From Paenibacillus arenilitoris (lineage in GTDB: Bacteria; Bacillota; Bacilli; Paenibacillales; Paenibacillaceae), in assembly GCF_014705655.1 (NCBI RefSeq), contig NZ_JACXIY010000019.1:99710-163709 (forward strand): a stretch of DNA of 64,000 bases, read 5' to 3'. Shown one piece after another: positions 34,499 to 43,573 of this stretch. The notes under the pieces were generated by a model. It saw only the letters and a list, made by a program, of their open reading frames with translations, did not search any database and was not told the origin of the DNA. The number at the start of each line of letters is the position of its first letter. The stretch's first letter is position 1. Made by a program: the position numbers and the translations under genes.

Positions 34499-35083
34499 TT
34501 ACGCATTCCCTTGCCGAGTCCGCTTCTTGATCCGGCTTAACGACTCGGCGGTAATGCCGAGATAGCTCGCCAGTTGATGCTGGGGCACGCGATCGATTAA
34601 CTGAGGCCGATTCCGCAGCAGCGCCTTGAACCGCTCCTCCGGCGTAGACGCCATGAACGAAGCGAATTCATCCTGGACCTGGCCGAAGCTTTCTTCGATC
34701 ATCCTGCGCGTCATCGCTTCCAGCTCCGTATATTTGTGATACATGTCCGCTTCGGCGCTCAGTTCGCCCACGACCAGCACGGAGTCTTCCAGACAGGCAA
34801 AGGCGTACTCGGACGACTTATCCGATCGATGGCGATTGAACATCCCGATGGCTTGCTCCTCCGTATAAAAATTGGACGTGCGCTCCCTACCCGATTCATC
34901 GACCGAGTACTGCCTCACGCACCCCTTCAGCACGAAATAACATCGGGTAGGCGTATCCCCTTGCCGGAGGAGGACCGTTCCCCTCCCGTATTTCTCAATC
35001 TGGATCTCATCGACGATCGCTTGCTGTTCTTCTGCGCTAAGCGACGTAAATTTGGCCATATACTTGAGCAACGCTTCCTTCAT
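34499..35083 (-). CDS. Crp/Fnr-family transcriptional regulator
   Basis: The 194-residue protein has a cyclic-nucleotide-binding-like beta barrel ([40 protein letters not shown]), a long dimer helix and a C-terminal HTH ([20 protein letters not shown]). The recognition helix has E-x-x-S-R (ESLSR), the FNR/CRP signature for TGA half-sites. There is no FNR cysteine cluster, so oxygen sensing by an iron-sulfur centre is unlikely. ATG 35083 follows AAAGGAGA. A matching TTGAC-type box lies before the neighbouring DUF4386 gene. Confidence 0.9.
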   Translation of the reverse strand: MKEALLKYMAKFTSLSAEEQQAIVDEIQIEKYGRGTVLLRQGDTPTRCYFVLKGCVRQYSVDESGRERTSNFYTEEQAIGMFNRHRSDKSSEYAFACLEDSVLVVGELSAEADMYHKYTELEAMTRRMIEESFGQVQDEFASFMASTPEERFKALLRNRPQLIDRVPQHQLASYLGITAESLSRIKKRTRQGNA

Positions 35084-35180
35084 CGGATTCTCCTTTCTTG
35101 CGGCCTTTGAGTCAAAAATACCACATCCGGCCGACTCGCGGCGAAAAAAATGTCCCCGCACGTCCCCGCCTTGCTCAAAG

Positions 35181-35215
35181 TTGACAAACTGTTGTCAACA
35201 ACGCCTCCTTATACT
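35181..35215 (+). promoter_or_regulatory. Inverted repeat and -10 before the epoxide hydrolase
   Basis: TTGACAA (35181-35187) and TTGTCAA (35192-35198) form a perfect inverted repeat around ACTG. TATACT at 35210-35215 is a good -10 but has no -35 at normal spacing. The repeat would then cover the -35 area and may bind an activator or repressor. Confidence 0.5.
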
Positions 35216-35252
35216 ACAACTATGTTCGATCAATTCAAGGAGGCATACCATT

Positions 35253-36428
35253 ATGACGAATACCAATACCCAAGCAGCTGCCGACACGGCGATCAGGCCG
35301 TTCCGCATCGACATCCCGCAAGCCGATCTCGACGATTTGAAGGATCGCCTGGCCCGTACCCGCTGGTCCGGCGAGCTGCCCGGCGTCGGCTGGAGCCGGG
35401 GCGTTCCCGCCGATTATTTGAAGGAGCTCGCCGAATACTGGCGCAGCGGGTACGACTGGCGCAAGCACGAGGCCAGGATCAACGAATATCCGCAATTTAC
35501 GACGACGATCGACGGCCAGAACATTCACTTCCTGCATATTCAATCGCCGGAGCCGGACGCGACCCCGCTCATGCTCCTGCACGGCTGGCCCGGGTCGTTC
35601 GTCGAGTTCATGGACGTCATCGGACCACTGTCGAACCCGCGCGCCCATGGCGGCGATCCCGCCGAAGCGTTCCATCTGGTCATTCCGTCCATTCCCGGCT
35701 TCGGATTCTCGGCCCCGCTTAGCGAGCCGGGCTGGACCGTCGGCCGGATCGCGGGCGCGTTCATTCAGCTGATGGCGAGGCTCGGCTATGACCGGTACGG
35801 GGTTCAAGGCGGCGATACGGGCTCGTTCGTGGCGCCGGAGATGGGCCAGCAAGCGCCTGACCGCATCATCGGCATCCACGTGAACGCCATGCTCACCTTC
35901 CCGATCGGCGAAGAGGGCGAGATGGACGCCTTGTCCGAGGAGGACCGCGAGCGCTACGCCAGGATGGAGAGCTTCAATGACGGGTACCTGCAGGTCCAGT
36001 CGCTCCGCCCGCAGACGCTGGCCTACGGCCTGCACGATTCGCCGGCCGGGCAGCTCGCCTGGATCGTCGAGAAATTCAAGGAATTGACCGAGCCGGAGGA
36101 AGGCCTGCCGGAGGATTCGGTCGACCGGGACCGGATGCTGACGAACATCAGCTTGTACTGGTTCGGAGGAACGGCCGGTTCCTCCGCCCAAATCTACTAT
36201 GAATCGAAGCACGACTACTCGGCTTGGGAGCCGAAGGAGCGCGGCACGGTGCCGACGGGCGTGCTGCTCTCCCTCGCCCATGACGTCACGATCCGCCGTT
36301 TCGCCGAGCGGGACCACCATATCGTGCATTGGACGGAGTTCGATCGGGGCGGCCATTTCTTCGCCATGGAGCAGCCCTCGCTTCTCGTACAAGACGTCCG
36401 TGAGTTTTTCCGTAAGGTACGGGCATAA
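35253..36428 (+). CDS. Epoxide hydrolase (microsomal type, alpha/beta hydrolase)
   Basis: The 391-residue enzyme has the N-terminal EHN lid domain ([40 protein letters not shown]) and an alpha/beta hydrolase core. The oxyanion-hole motif is LLHGWPGS, and the nucleophile elbow GGDTGS has Asp as nucleophile. Tyr residues fall near the lid, and the catalytic His lies in [11 protein letters not shown]. It adds water to epoxides, giving diols, in the cytoplasm. ATG 35253 follows CAAGGAGG. It probably is transcribed alone. Natural substrate unknown. Confidence 0.92.
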   Translation: MTNTNTQAAADTAIRPFRIDIPQADLDDLKDRLARTRWSGELPGVGWSRGVPADYLKELAEYWRSGYDWRKHEARINEYPQFTTTIDGQNIHFLHIQSPEPDATPLMLLHGWPGSFVEFMDVIGPLSNPRAHGGDPAEAFHLVIPSIPGFGFSAPLSEPGWTVGRIAGAFIQLMARLGYDRYGVQGGDTGSFVAPEMGQQAPDRIIGIHVNAMLTFPIGEEGEMDALSEEDRERYARMESFNDGYLQVQSLRPQTLAYGLHDSPAGQLAWIVEKFKELTEPEEGLPEDSVDRDRMLTNISLYWFGGTAGSSAQIYYESKHDYSAWEPKERGTVPTGVLLSLAHDVTIRRFAERDHHIVHWTEFDRGGHFFAMEQPSLLVQDVREFFRKVRA

Positions 36429-36523
36429 GCAACGCCGGTCAGGGATTGCTTTCATGAAATAATCGGACGGCGTGACTCACCTGGCGAAATCGTCTATCAT
36501 GAGGCTAAGCGGAGGTGATGATC

Positions 36524-37492
36524 GTGAAGCTCGAGCGTCTGATGGCGATCACTATATTGCTGCTGAACCGCAAGCGGGTGCAGGCCCAGGAGCTGGCGAA
36601 CCGGCTGGAGGTCTCCTTGCGTACCGTTTACCGCGATTTGGAGACGCTGAGCATGTCCGGCATTCCGATCGTGTCCTATTCGGGCAACGAAGGCGGGTTT
36701 GAAATTATGGAAAGCTTCCGGCTCGACCGCCAGATGCTCTCGTTCGACGAGCTGCACGCGCTGTTCACCGCGCTGCGGGGCTTGCAATCGACGCAGGCGA
36801 TGAAGCGGCATAACATGGACCGGCTGCTGGAGAAGGTCGGGGCCTTGGTTTCGAAGGCGGAACGGGAGCACATGGCGGATACCGATCAAGTCGCGATCGA
36901 TTTGACGCCATGGACGAGCGGCGCGGCTTCGGGCGCGCTGTACGAGGCGCTGCATAGCGCCGTTCAGGACAAGAAGCTGATCCGGTTCGCGTATACCGAC
37001 GGCAACGGAGAGGAAACGGAGCGCCGCGTCGAACCGCAAATGCTGGTGCTGAAGGGATATACGTGGTATTTACACGGCTATTGTTTGAAGCGCGACGATT
37101 ACCGGCTGTTCCGCTTCTCGCGCATACGGGACCTGGCCATATTGCCGGATACCTTCCGTCGCCGTTCCTTGCCGCTCGCGGAAGTGAACGAACGATGGGA
37201 GGCGGCTTGGCGGCAGGAATCGGTCGACCTGGTTCTCCGGTTCACGGGCAAGGCCGTCGTCGCCGCGATGGACCAGTTCGATCCGGCCGACATGGAGCGG
37301 CAGCCCGACGGGTCGCTTATCGTGCGGACGCGGCATTATTATAAGGATTTCGAGTCGATGATCGGGTTCTTGCTCAGCTTCCAAACGAACCTGACGATCA
37401 TCGGGCCGGCCCGCATCGCGGAAGCCGTTCGGCAAAGCGCGCTGGATGTGGCCGGTTTGTATGAAGATGAAGAAAGAGGAGGTCGTCCTTAG
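36524..37492 (+). CDS. YafY-type WYL-domain transcriptional regulator
   Basis: The protein of about 322 residues has an N-terminal HTH_11 domain (QAQELANRLEVSLRTVYRDL), a linker, a WYL domain (KKLIRFAYTDGNGEETERRV, LVLKGYTWYLHGYCLKRDDY) and a C-terminal WCX extension. These proteins bind a small ligand or nucleotide through WYL and regulate nearby genes. Starts at GTG 36524 or ATG 36518 are possible after CGGAGG; I prefer GTG for its spacing. A terminator follows. Target unknown; it lies 95 bp after the epoxide hydrolase gene. Confidence 0.9.
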   Translation: MKLERLMAITILLLNRKRVQAQELANRLEVSLRTVYRDLETLSMSGIPIVSYSGNEGGFEIMESFRLDRQMLSFDELHALFTALRGLQSTQAMKRHNMDRLLEKVGALVSKAEREHMADTDQVAIDLTPWTSGAASGALYEALHSAVQDKKLIRFAYTDGNGEETERRVEPQMLVLKGYTWYLHGYCLKRDDYRLFRFSRIRDLAILPDTFRRRSLPLAEVNERWEAAWRQESVDLVLRFTGKAVVAAMDQFDPADMERQPDGSLIVRTRHYYKDFESMIGFLLSFQTNLTIIGPARIAEAVRQSALDVAGLYEDEERGGRP

Positions 37493-37510
37493 CGGGACGG
37501 CCTCCTTTTG
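37481..37510 (+). terminator. Terminator of the WYL regulator gene
   Basis: AGGAGGTCGTCC pairs with GGACGGCCTCCT with one wobble, and TTTTG follows. It overlaps the last codons of the gene. Confidence 0.8.
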
Positions 37511-37553
37511 CGGTCCGATCAAAAATCGGTCCGGAGAAGGAGGATGAATTAAC

Positions 37554-37590
37554 TGTATACACAATATACTGTTTATATAATATACAATTT
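37554..37590 (+). promoter_or_regulatory. Probable TetR operator region of the ABC exporter
   Basis: The stretch holds CTGTATAC and ATATACTGT and several GTATAC-like half-sites directly upstream of the exporter genes. ATATACTGTATAC occurs in the promoter region of the TetR gene at 40262-40275. The shared words suggest one TetR binding both places. Confidence 0.45.
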
Positions 37591-37611
37591 AAAAGAATAG
37601 GGTGATGACGA

Positions 37612-38502
37612 ATGAATGCTTGCGCCATTGAAGTAACCGGATTGCGCAAAAGCTTTGGCAAACGCACCGTCCTGAACGGACTAAGCTTGTCGGTGGCGAA
37701 AGGAACGATCTTCGCGCTGCTCGGACCGAACGGGGCTGGCAAAACGACGCTGATCCATATTTTGTCCACGCTGTCCGATCCGGACGACGGGGCCGCGCGA
37801 ATCGAAGGATACGACGTCGTCTCCTCCCGGACCGCGGTCCGCCGGTCGATCAGCCTTACCGGCCAATTCGCAGCGGTCGACGAAGTGCTGACCGGCCGGG
37901 AGAACCTCACGATGATGTGCCGGCTATGCGGTCTTTCGCGGGGAGAGGCCCGCATGCGGACGGCGGAGCTGCTGAAGCGGTTCGCGCTCGAGGAAGCCGC
38001 GGACAGGCGCGTGAAAGCCTATTCGGGCGGCATGCGCCGCCGGCTCGATCTCGCCGTAAGCCTGGTCGTTAGCCGTCCGGTGCTCTTTCTGGACGAACCG
38101 ACGACCGGACTCGATACGGTCAGCCGCCGAGCCCTCTGGGATACGATTTTAGGGCTGAAGGAGCAAGGGATCACGATTTTTTTGACGACGCAATATTTGG
38201 AAGAAGCCGATCAGCTCGCCGACGAAATCGCGGTTCTGAGCGGCGGACGAATCGTCGCGACGGGGACGGCCGAGACGTTGAAGGCGCAGGTTGGAGGCGA
38301 AGTCGTCGAGCTGCGGAATCGGCAGGATGAAGTCATTCGAACGATTCCGACGAGCGGGAGCGTCCACGACATTCGCCAAACGCTGAACGAGATCGCTTCG
38401 TCGTGCCCGCCGGATACGCGAATGGTCATTCGCAAGCCCAGCATGGACGACGTCTTCCTGGCCCTCACGACCGTAGAACAAAAGGAGGTTTCCCACGCAT
38501 GA
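37612..38502 (+). CDS. DrrA-type ABC transporter ATP-binding protein
   Basis: The 296-residue ATPase has Walker A LLGPNGAGKTTLI, the signature YSGGMRRRLDLA, Walker B VLFLDEPTTGLD and the H-loop TTQYLEEADQLA. The DrrA-family C-terminal extension (SSCPPDTRMVIRKPSMDDVF) is present. This group exports drugs such as anthracyclines. ATG 37612 follows GGGTGATGACGA. It overlaps the permease gene by four bases. Confidence 0.93.
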   Translation: MNACAIEVTGLRKSFGKRTVLNGLSLSVAKGTIFALLGPNGAGKTTLIHILSTLSDPDDGAARIEGYDVVSSRTAVRRSISLTGQFAAVDEVLTGRENLTMMCRLCGLSRGEARMRTAELLKRFALEEAADRRVKAYSGGMRRRLDLAVSLVVSRPVLFLDEPTTGLDTVSRRALWDTILGLKEQGITIFLTTQYLEEADQLADEIAVLSGGRIVATGTAETLKAQVGGEVVELRNRQDEVIRTIPTSGSVHDIRQTLNEIASSCPPDTRMVIRKPSMDDVFLALTTVEQKEVSHA

Positions 38503-39287
38503 ATAAGCTTCAACCGAATGCAAAGTCCGCTTCCTTCGCGGCAACCAACGCCGTCTTCATCGGCCGCAGCATCCGCCATAGCCTGCGCAACGTCGAATCT
38601 CTGCTCATGGCCATCCTGCTTCCCGTCATGCTTATGCTGATGTTCACCTATGTATTCGGCGGAGCGATTGACCCAAGCGGCGATTACGTCAATTACGTCG
38701 TTCCGGGCATCATTCTATTATGCGCCGGCTTCGGCTCGTCGAGCACCGCCGTCGACGTCGCGACGGATATGACGAACGGCATCATCGACCGCTTCCGGAC
38801 GATGCCGATTCGCAGCCTCGGCGTCATCACCGGCCACGTCGCGGCCAGCCTCGCCAGAAATTTGCTCGCGACGGGCATCGTGATCGGCGTAGCCCTGCTT
38901 GTCGGGTTCCGTCCCGCTGCAGGGACGCTCGAATGGCTGGGCGCGCTTGGCGTCATCGTCCTGTTCATTCTCACCTTCACCTGGCTGTTCGCCGCGATCG
39001 GCCTCGTCACGGGCAGCCCGTCTTCCGCCGGCGGCTACGGCTTCGTCCTGCTGTTCCTCCCCTATCTGTCCAGCGCCTTCGTCCCGACGAGCACGATGCC
39101 TGCCTGGCTGCAAGGGGTTGCCAATCACCAGCCGATCACGCCGGTGATCGAGACGATCCGCGGGCTATTGACCGGCACGCCGGTGAAGGAGCACGTCTGG
39201 TGGGCCATCGGCTGGTGCGCGGCGATTCTGGTCATCGCGCTGGTCTGGTCGATGCTTGCATTCCGCCGCCGCGGCAGCGGGCGCTAA
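38499..39287 (+). CDS. DrrB-type ABC-2 permease
   Basis: The 262-residue protein has six helices and the ABC-2 DrrB signature features: FTYVFGGAIDPSGDYVNYVV, PGIILLCAGFGSSSTAVDVA, GIIDRFRTMPIRSLGVITGH and LLFLPYLSSAFVPTSTMPAW. ATG 38499 follows AAAGGAGG and overlaps the ATPase stop. Together they form a two-component drug exporter, probably controlled by the TetR gene downstream on the other strand. Confidence 0.93.
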   Translation: MNKLQPNAKSASFAATNAVFIGRSIRHSLRNVESLLMAILLPVMLMLMFTYVFGGAIDPSGDYVNYVVPGIILLCAGFGSSSTAVDVATDMTNGIIDRFRTMPIRSLGVITGHVAASLARNLLATGIVIGVALLVGFRPAAGTLEWLGALGVIVLFILTFTWLFAAIGLVTGSPSSAGGYGFVLLFLPYLSSAFVPTSTMPAWLQGVANHQPITPVIETIRGLLTGTPVKEHVWWAIGWCAAILVIALVWSMLAFRRRGSGR

Positions 39288-39289
39288 GT

Positions 39290-39381
39290 GTAAACGGCTG
39301 ACGCTACGCACGAACCGCTAGCTGCATCTTGCCCAGCTCGGTTCTGTGCCGTCCTTTGGCGGCATAAGCTCGTTTCGCGAT
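39290..39381 (+). repeat. 92-bp intergenic repeat, copy 2
   Basis: It starts two bases after the permease stop and matches 26816-26907 with two mismatches in 92 bases. One mismatch breaks a pair at the tip of the AGCTGC/GCAGCT stem. The near-identity over 12 kb distance, without any open frame, points to a recently copied element. Confidence 0.85.
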
Positions 39382-39398
39382 GTATATTTTAATAACAA

Positions 39399-39435
39399 TA
39401 AAACAGCGTTTCGGCTTCGCCGAGACGCTGTTTTA
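39399..39435. terminator. Convergent bidirectional terminator
   Basis: AAAACAGCGTTTCGGC and GCCGAGACGCTGTTTT form a long stem with a small loop, with A-rich and T-rich flanks on the two sides. It separates the exporter genes from the convergent TetR gene and overlaps the latter's stop codon. Confidence 0.88.
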
Positions 39436-40215
39436 TGATGAGCCCGATTTCTGCCAAAGGTAGAGCTCGAAGCCGTCCAATATCCGTTCCAGCCCGAAAT
39501 CCAGATCGTCGCCGATCGGGTTGTCGACTTCTTCCGTGTAAGCGCCGGAGGCCACGACCGGATGCAAATACGGGAACCGGTCCGGCTTGACCAGTTGTCT
39601 GAGCGCGTCGCCGTAACGGGAGCCGCTGAACTCCTTCGGGTCCGCTCCTTCGCGAATGGCGCGGTCCATATCCCTCGCAATCAGGCCGCATGCTCTCGAA
39701 TAGCTGCTCAGGAGCAGCAGAAACGACATTTTCTCGAATTCGTTCAACGGGAAATCCTTCATGATTCGAAGCGCCCAGTCAATCACTTGAAGACTGCCCG
39801 GCGTGAGCGGCGTGCCCGTAATCGGGATATCGCCGAACCAGGGATGGTCCCGGAAGACGCCGACGCAAGCCCAGACATACTCCTTCATTTCCTGACGCCA
39901 CGGCTTCTCCGCATCCTCCGGCGGAATCGGAATGTCGCAGATGGCATTGTGCATCAGAACCAACAGGTCCTCCTTGCTCGTGATGTAACGGTACAGCGAC
40001 ATCGTGGTGAAGCCGAGCGATTGGGCGACTTTGCCCATCGATACGGCCGCCAGCCCGTCCCGATCGGCAATCCCGATCGCGGCGTCGACGATTTTGGGGA
40101 CCGTAAGCTCGCCTTTCGGCCCCCTGCGCGAACGCTTCACGATGCCCCAACTCAGCTTTACCCCCGCCGGCAGCTTGCTTATTACCTCTTCATCGACGTC
40201 ATCGCCGCTCGCCAT
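39433..40215 (-). CDS. TetR-family regulator (TetR_C class)
   Basis: The 260-residue protein has an HTH near residues 35-75 (VPKIVDAAIGIADRDGLAAV, SMGKVAQSLGFTTMSLYRYI, SKEDLL). A larger C-terminal ligand domain of the tetracycline-repressor type follows (WRQEMKEYVWACVGVFRDHP, LLLLSSYSRACGLIARDMDR). I prefer ATG 40215 after GGAGGTTTGGC; the open frame runs further upstream through the operator. It is convergent with the DrrAB exporter genes and likely represses them. Confidence 0.9.
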   Translation of the reverse strand: MASGDDVDEEVISKLPAGVKLSWGIVKRSRRGPKGELTVPKIVDAAIGIADRDGLAAVSMGKVAQSLGFTTMSLYRYITSKEDLLVLMHNAICDIPIPPEDAEKPWRQEMKEYVWACVGVFRDHPWFGDIPITGTPLTPGSLQVIDWALRIMKDFPLNEFEKMSFLLLLSSYSRACGLIARDMDRAIREGADPKEFSGSRYGDALRQLVKPDRFPYLHPVVASGAYTEEVDNPIGDDLDFGLERILDGFELYLWQKSGSS

Positions 40216-40245
40216 GTTAGCCAAACCTCCATCATCGTTGCTGCT

Positions 40246-40276
40246 CCGAATTTGTGTATCTCGTATACAGTATATC
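40246..40276 (-). promoter_or_regulatory. Probable TetR autoregulatory operator
   Basis: On the minus strand GATATACTGTATACGAGATA lies in the promoter region of the TetR gene. It contains a GTATAC core and shares ATATACTGT and CTGTATAC with the region upstream of the DrrAB genes. Confidence 0.45.
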
Positions 40277-40287
40277 ACAATCGTCCC

Positions 40288-41856
40288 CTAAAACGCCTTA
40301 ACTCCGCCGTAGACGCGCACGCGGTTCCTTCCTTCGTGCTTGGCCGCATACAAAGCTTTATCCGCCCGATTCAAAAGCTGATACAGCGTCTCCTCCGTCC
40401 CTTTCTCGGCCTCGGCCACGCCAAGACTGATCGTCACGGGAATGACGCCCTCCTCCTTCGCGAGCGGCTGCGCCTCCAGACCGGCACGCATCCGATTCGC
40501 CAGCGCCTCCCCTTCCGAGGCCGTATATCCGCTAAGCGCCAGCACGAACTCCTCGCCGCCGTAGCGGGCGAAGAGCGCCCCCTCCTCCAATTGGGACCGG
40601 CAGACGTTAACGACGTGCACGAGCAGCTGATCGCCGGCCGCATGACCGTACGTATCGTTGACGCTTTTGAAATGGTCGATATCCATCAGGATGACCGTAA
40701 AGGCCGATGCATGCTCTTGCGCCTCCGCATACTCCCGCTTACAGGACTGGAAAAACGCGCGGCGGTTATAAATTTGCGTCAGCTCGTCATAATAGGCCTG
40801 GTACTCCAACTTGACCTGCAGCCGCTTGAGCTCCGTAATATCCGTAAAAATAAGCAATAACCCTTTGCTATCGTTGCCATGCCGCAAAGGCGAGGTGCGA
40901 ACCTGATACGTACGCTCGGACCGGTCGGCGGCCGGGAGCCGTATTTCCCCGTTGTCCGCGGCCGTATCCAGCCCGAACGGAAACGAAGCTCCGGCCAACT
41001 CATGCCATACCTTCGCAAAGTCCGTCCCGAACATCGACCTATGCAAGGACGGGAACATGCTTTTGCACGCCTGATTGAACTCGATCAAGCGATTAGTCTC
41101 GTCGAGCACCATGACGCCGTCATTGATGCCGTTGAAAATCGCGTCCTTGGCGATCGGCATGATCGTAAACAGGCGCGACGTGCGGATCGACCACAAATAC
41201 AGCAGCGAAGATAGCCACAGCACCATCGGGACCGGGTCGATGCCCGGAGGCGTGAAGCCGATTAAATAAACAAAAGCCGTCAGCATCGGCACCAGCTGCC
41301 CGCACAGCAGCGAGACGATTTGCGGGCGATAAGCCTTGGCCGTCTCTCTCCAGCGCGAGAGGATGAGCAGGAAAGCAACGAACATGCTGGCAAACGTAAA
41401 TAAACCGTGAATCATATACCATACGCCAATCTCCTGGCGAACGTAAGGCGCGCCGAGAGCCGGGTCGATTTCGAACACGCGGTAATGGAGCTGATGCCAA
41501 TCGTTCGTCGCCACCATGATCAGGCTGATGGCGGGGATAATAAAGAGAGCGTTCCGCCATTTCGGCGCTATTCGGATGCCCAAATACTGCATGACGAACA
41601 GCAGCCCGAGCGGCGGGGAGAACGGCATGCCCGCATATTGCACGACGGTCCAGAACTTGATGGCCTCAAGCGTCGTGGACATTAAGCCGAACGCGGAAGC
41701 CATGCAATAAATCGTAACGCACACCGCTTGCAAAATAAATAAACGGGCGATATGGGTATAGTTGTGACGCTTGGCAAAGACGTAGAAGCCTAAGTACAGA
41801 TTAAGTACGCCGGATGTGCAAACCAACGTGATAGCAGCGGTCAAATCCGAATTCAC
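40288..41856 (-). CDS. Diguanylate cyclase with membrane sensor and PAS domain
   Basis: The 522-residue protein has seven to eight N-terminal helices of the histidine-kinase-N 7TM type (about 5-225), a PAS domain (about 230-345; NDGVMVLDETNRLIEFNQAC, RSERTYQVRTSPLRHGNDSK), a short coiled linker and a GGDEF domain (about 360-520). The active-site loop is GGEEF, which is a catalytically competent form. DIDHFKSVNDTYGHAAGDQL binds metal and GTP. No RxxD inhibitory site is visible five residues before GGEEF. It should make cyclic di-GMP from two GTP. ATG 41856 follows AAAAGAGGGACGC. Single gene. Confidence 0.92.
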   Translation of the reverse strand: MNSDLTAAITLVCTSGVLNLYLGFYVFAKRHNYTHIARLFILQAVCVTIYCMASAFGLMSTTLEAIKFWTVVQYAGMPFSPPLGLLFVMQYLGIRIAPKWRNALFIIPAISLIMVATNDWHQLHYRVFEIDPALGAPYVRQEIGVWYMIHGLFTFASMFVAFLLILSRWRETAKAYRPQIVSLLCGQLVPMLTAFVYLIGFTPPGIDPVPMVLWLSSLLYLWSIRTSRLFTIMPIAKDAIFNGINDGVMVLDETNRLIEFNQACKSMFPSLHRSMFGTDFAKVWHELAGASFPFGLDTAADNGEIRLPAADRSERTYQVRTSPLRHGNDSKGLLLIFTDITELKRLQVKLEYQAYYDELTQIYNRRAFFQSCKREYAEAQEHASAFTVILMDIDHFKSVNDTYGHAAGDQLLVHVVNVCRSQLEEGALFARYGGEEFVLALSGYTASEGEALANRMRAGLEAQPLAKEEGVIPVTISLGVAEAEKGTEETLYQLLNRADKALYAAKHEGRNRVRVYGGVKAF

Positions 41857-42021
41857 GGTTGCGTCCCTCTTTTATGTAAGCCTGTTTCCTACAATGTAGC
41901 ACAGTTGAAAATAAATGTGGACGGTAGAATGAGCCAAACGGGTAAGGAAAAATTTGGGGTGCGCGGAGGGCGTATCGGTTGAAGTCCTATGATAAAATGA
42001 AAGCAAGGAGTTGATGAACCG

Positions 42022-42402
42022 ATGGATTTTTTGCGCATGATCGCGGAAGAGCGGATACGCGAGGCCGCCCGCCGAGGAGAATTCGACAATTTGCCCGGCG
42101 CGGGCAAGCCGCTTCCCCCCGATGAGATGGACGGCGTCCCGGAGGAGCTTCGGGTAAGCTACAAGCTGCTCAAGAACGCCGGGATGATTCCCGAGGAAAT
42201 GCAGCTTCGCAAAGAAATGATCACCCTTGGCGATCTGATCTCCGCCTGCCAGGACGACGCCGAGCGCGCGAAGCTTCGGCGCGAGCTGTCGGCCAAGAAG
42301 CTTCGCTACCAGTCGCTCATGGCCGACCGCGGCTGGCCGGCGTCCGGCGCGTTCGCCGATTACGAGCGGCAAATTCAGCAGAAGCTGTTCGAGAAGGAAT
42401 GA
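42022..42402 (+). CDS. DUF1992 / DnaJ-related domain protein
   Basis: The 126-residue protein starts MDFLRMIAEERIREAARRGE and contains FDNLPGAGKPLPPDE and ELRVSYKLLKNAGMIPEEMQ, the hallmark of DUF1992, a domain also found next to J domains. A helical C-terminal tail follows. ATG 42022 is preceded by AAGGAGTTGATGAACCG. Function unknown; soluble. Confidence 0.9.
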   Translation: MDFLRMIAEERIREAARRGEFDNLPGAGKPLPPDEMDGVPEELRVSYKLLKNAGMIPEEMQLRKEMITLGDLISACQDDAERAKLRRELSAKKLRYQSLMADRGWPASGAFADYERQIQQKLFEKE

Positions 42403-42427
42403 CTCTGCCGCAGAGATTGACCGCCGG

Positions 42428-43021
42428 CTATTTGACGTCGTAACCGTTGATTTTCAAATGGGCATGGAAAATATCCATGGAAGAAGGACGCCGATCCTTG
42501 GGCAGCCAGCTGTCGTGCTCCCAGATACCGGAATGCTTCAAGGCTCTCGGGCAATGGATAAAGCATTCCTCCACGTCGACGACGATGCCGAGCGCGGGCG
42601 CCTTGTCCTTGAACTTCAGGTTCTCCAATACCGGATGCTCTTTGATGACGACGGCTCGCCCGTTCACGCGCAGCACTTCCTCCATGCCCGGGATGATGAA
42701 TAACAGCCCCACATGCGGATTGTTCAAAATATTGCTTAACGTATCCACGCGCTTATTGCCCGGACGATCCGGAATGACGAGCTGCTTAGCGTTCGCAACA
42801 TACACGAAGCCGGGCGCGTCGCCCCGCGGCGACACGTCGCACTGCCCTCGTTCGTTGGAGGAGGCGACAAACATCATCGAGGACTTCTCGATGTAAGACT
42901 TGGCCTGCTCGTCGATCATCGCGATGCTTTTCTTCACGACCGCTTCATGCGGCGATCCTACCAGCTCTCTGATCTCTTCCAACGACTTGACGAGGTGGTT
43001 CTGAACGTCTAGATTTTCCAT
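42428..43021 (-). CDS. FMN-dependent pyridoxamine-phosphate-oxidase-like protein
   Basis: The 197-residue split-barrel flavoprotein has MMFVASSNERGQCDVSPRGD, APGFVYVANAKQLVIPDRPG, NKRVDTLSNILNNPHVGLLF and CFIHCPRALKHSGIWEHDSW. The last string is typical of the MSMEG_1061-type group of the PPOX fold. Members bind FMN or F420 and often reduce or bind flavins with unknown substrates. ATG 43021 follows GGAGACCCG. An upstream in-frame ATG at 43036 lacks a good site. Confidence 0.9.
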   Translation of the reverse strand: MENLDVQNHLVKSLEEIRELVGSPHEAVVKKSIAMIDEQAKSYIEKSSMMFVASSNERGQCDVSPRGDAPGFVYVANAKQLVIPDRPGNKRVDTLSNILNNPHVGLLFIIPGMEEVLRVNGRAVVIKEHPVLENLKFKDKAPALGIVVDVEECFIHCPRALKHSGIWEHDSWLPKDRRPSSMDIFHAHLKINGYDVK

Positions 43022-43059
43022 TCGGGTCTCCTTCACTATAAAGTACGCTGCGAGACTAC

Positions 43060-43542
43060 TCAGTTTTTAGGAAGTTTATCCACTTGCTGGGAGTACTCCT
43101 TGTACCATTTTTCCCATTCGTTCTTGCGCGAGTCGATCGTACGATCATCCAGCAGAACTTCGATGACATCCAGGCATACATGCCAGCCAGCCAAATCTCT
43201 AGGCGTATGATCGGTCATTCGATTGATCTTCTCGATCAGCACCAGCCGGCAGCCGTCCGATTCCGGATACAGCTCGAACCGGACTTGATCTTCTCCCCAC
43301 GTGTACTCCAATACGGCGTGCATTTTGAGCTCGATAATCTCCAGCTCCTCGAATGTGCCGTCCTGCATGTCGAACTTAATGATCCCTCCTTCTCGGAGGT
43401 CATCCACTTGCAGCTCGGAGAACCATTTCTTCAGCTTGTCGTTCTCCGTCAAGGACGACCACACTTTCTCAACGGGGTGCTTAAGATGACGTTCGAAGCG
43501 AGCAACGTATCCATCCTTGGTTTGTTTCAGAACGGCTAACAT
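43060..43542 (-). CDS. SRPBCC (AHSA1-like) protein
   Basis: The 160-residue START-like protein has FERHLKHPVEKVWSSLTEND, KLKKWFSELQVDDLREGGII and LAGWHVCLDVIEVLLDD, the AHSA1/SRPBCC layout with a hydrophobic ligand cavity. ATG 43542 follows GGAGGAAAAC. It is downstream of an ArsR-type gene on the same strand with 31 bp between. ArsR-SRPBCC pairs are frequent, and the regulator normally controls the pair. Ligand unknown. Confidence 0.88.
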   Translation of the reverse strand: MLAVLKQTKDGYVARFERHLKHPVEKVWSSLTENDKLKKWFSELQVDDLREGGIIKFDMQDGTFEELEIIELKMHAVLEYTWGEDQVRFELYPESDGCRLVLIEKINRMTDHTPRDLAGWHVCLDVIEVLLDDRTIDSRKNEWEKWYKEYSQQVDKLPKN

Positions 43543-43573
43543 GTTTTCCTCCTCTTACTAGGCGCTATCGCTC

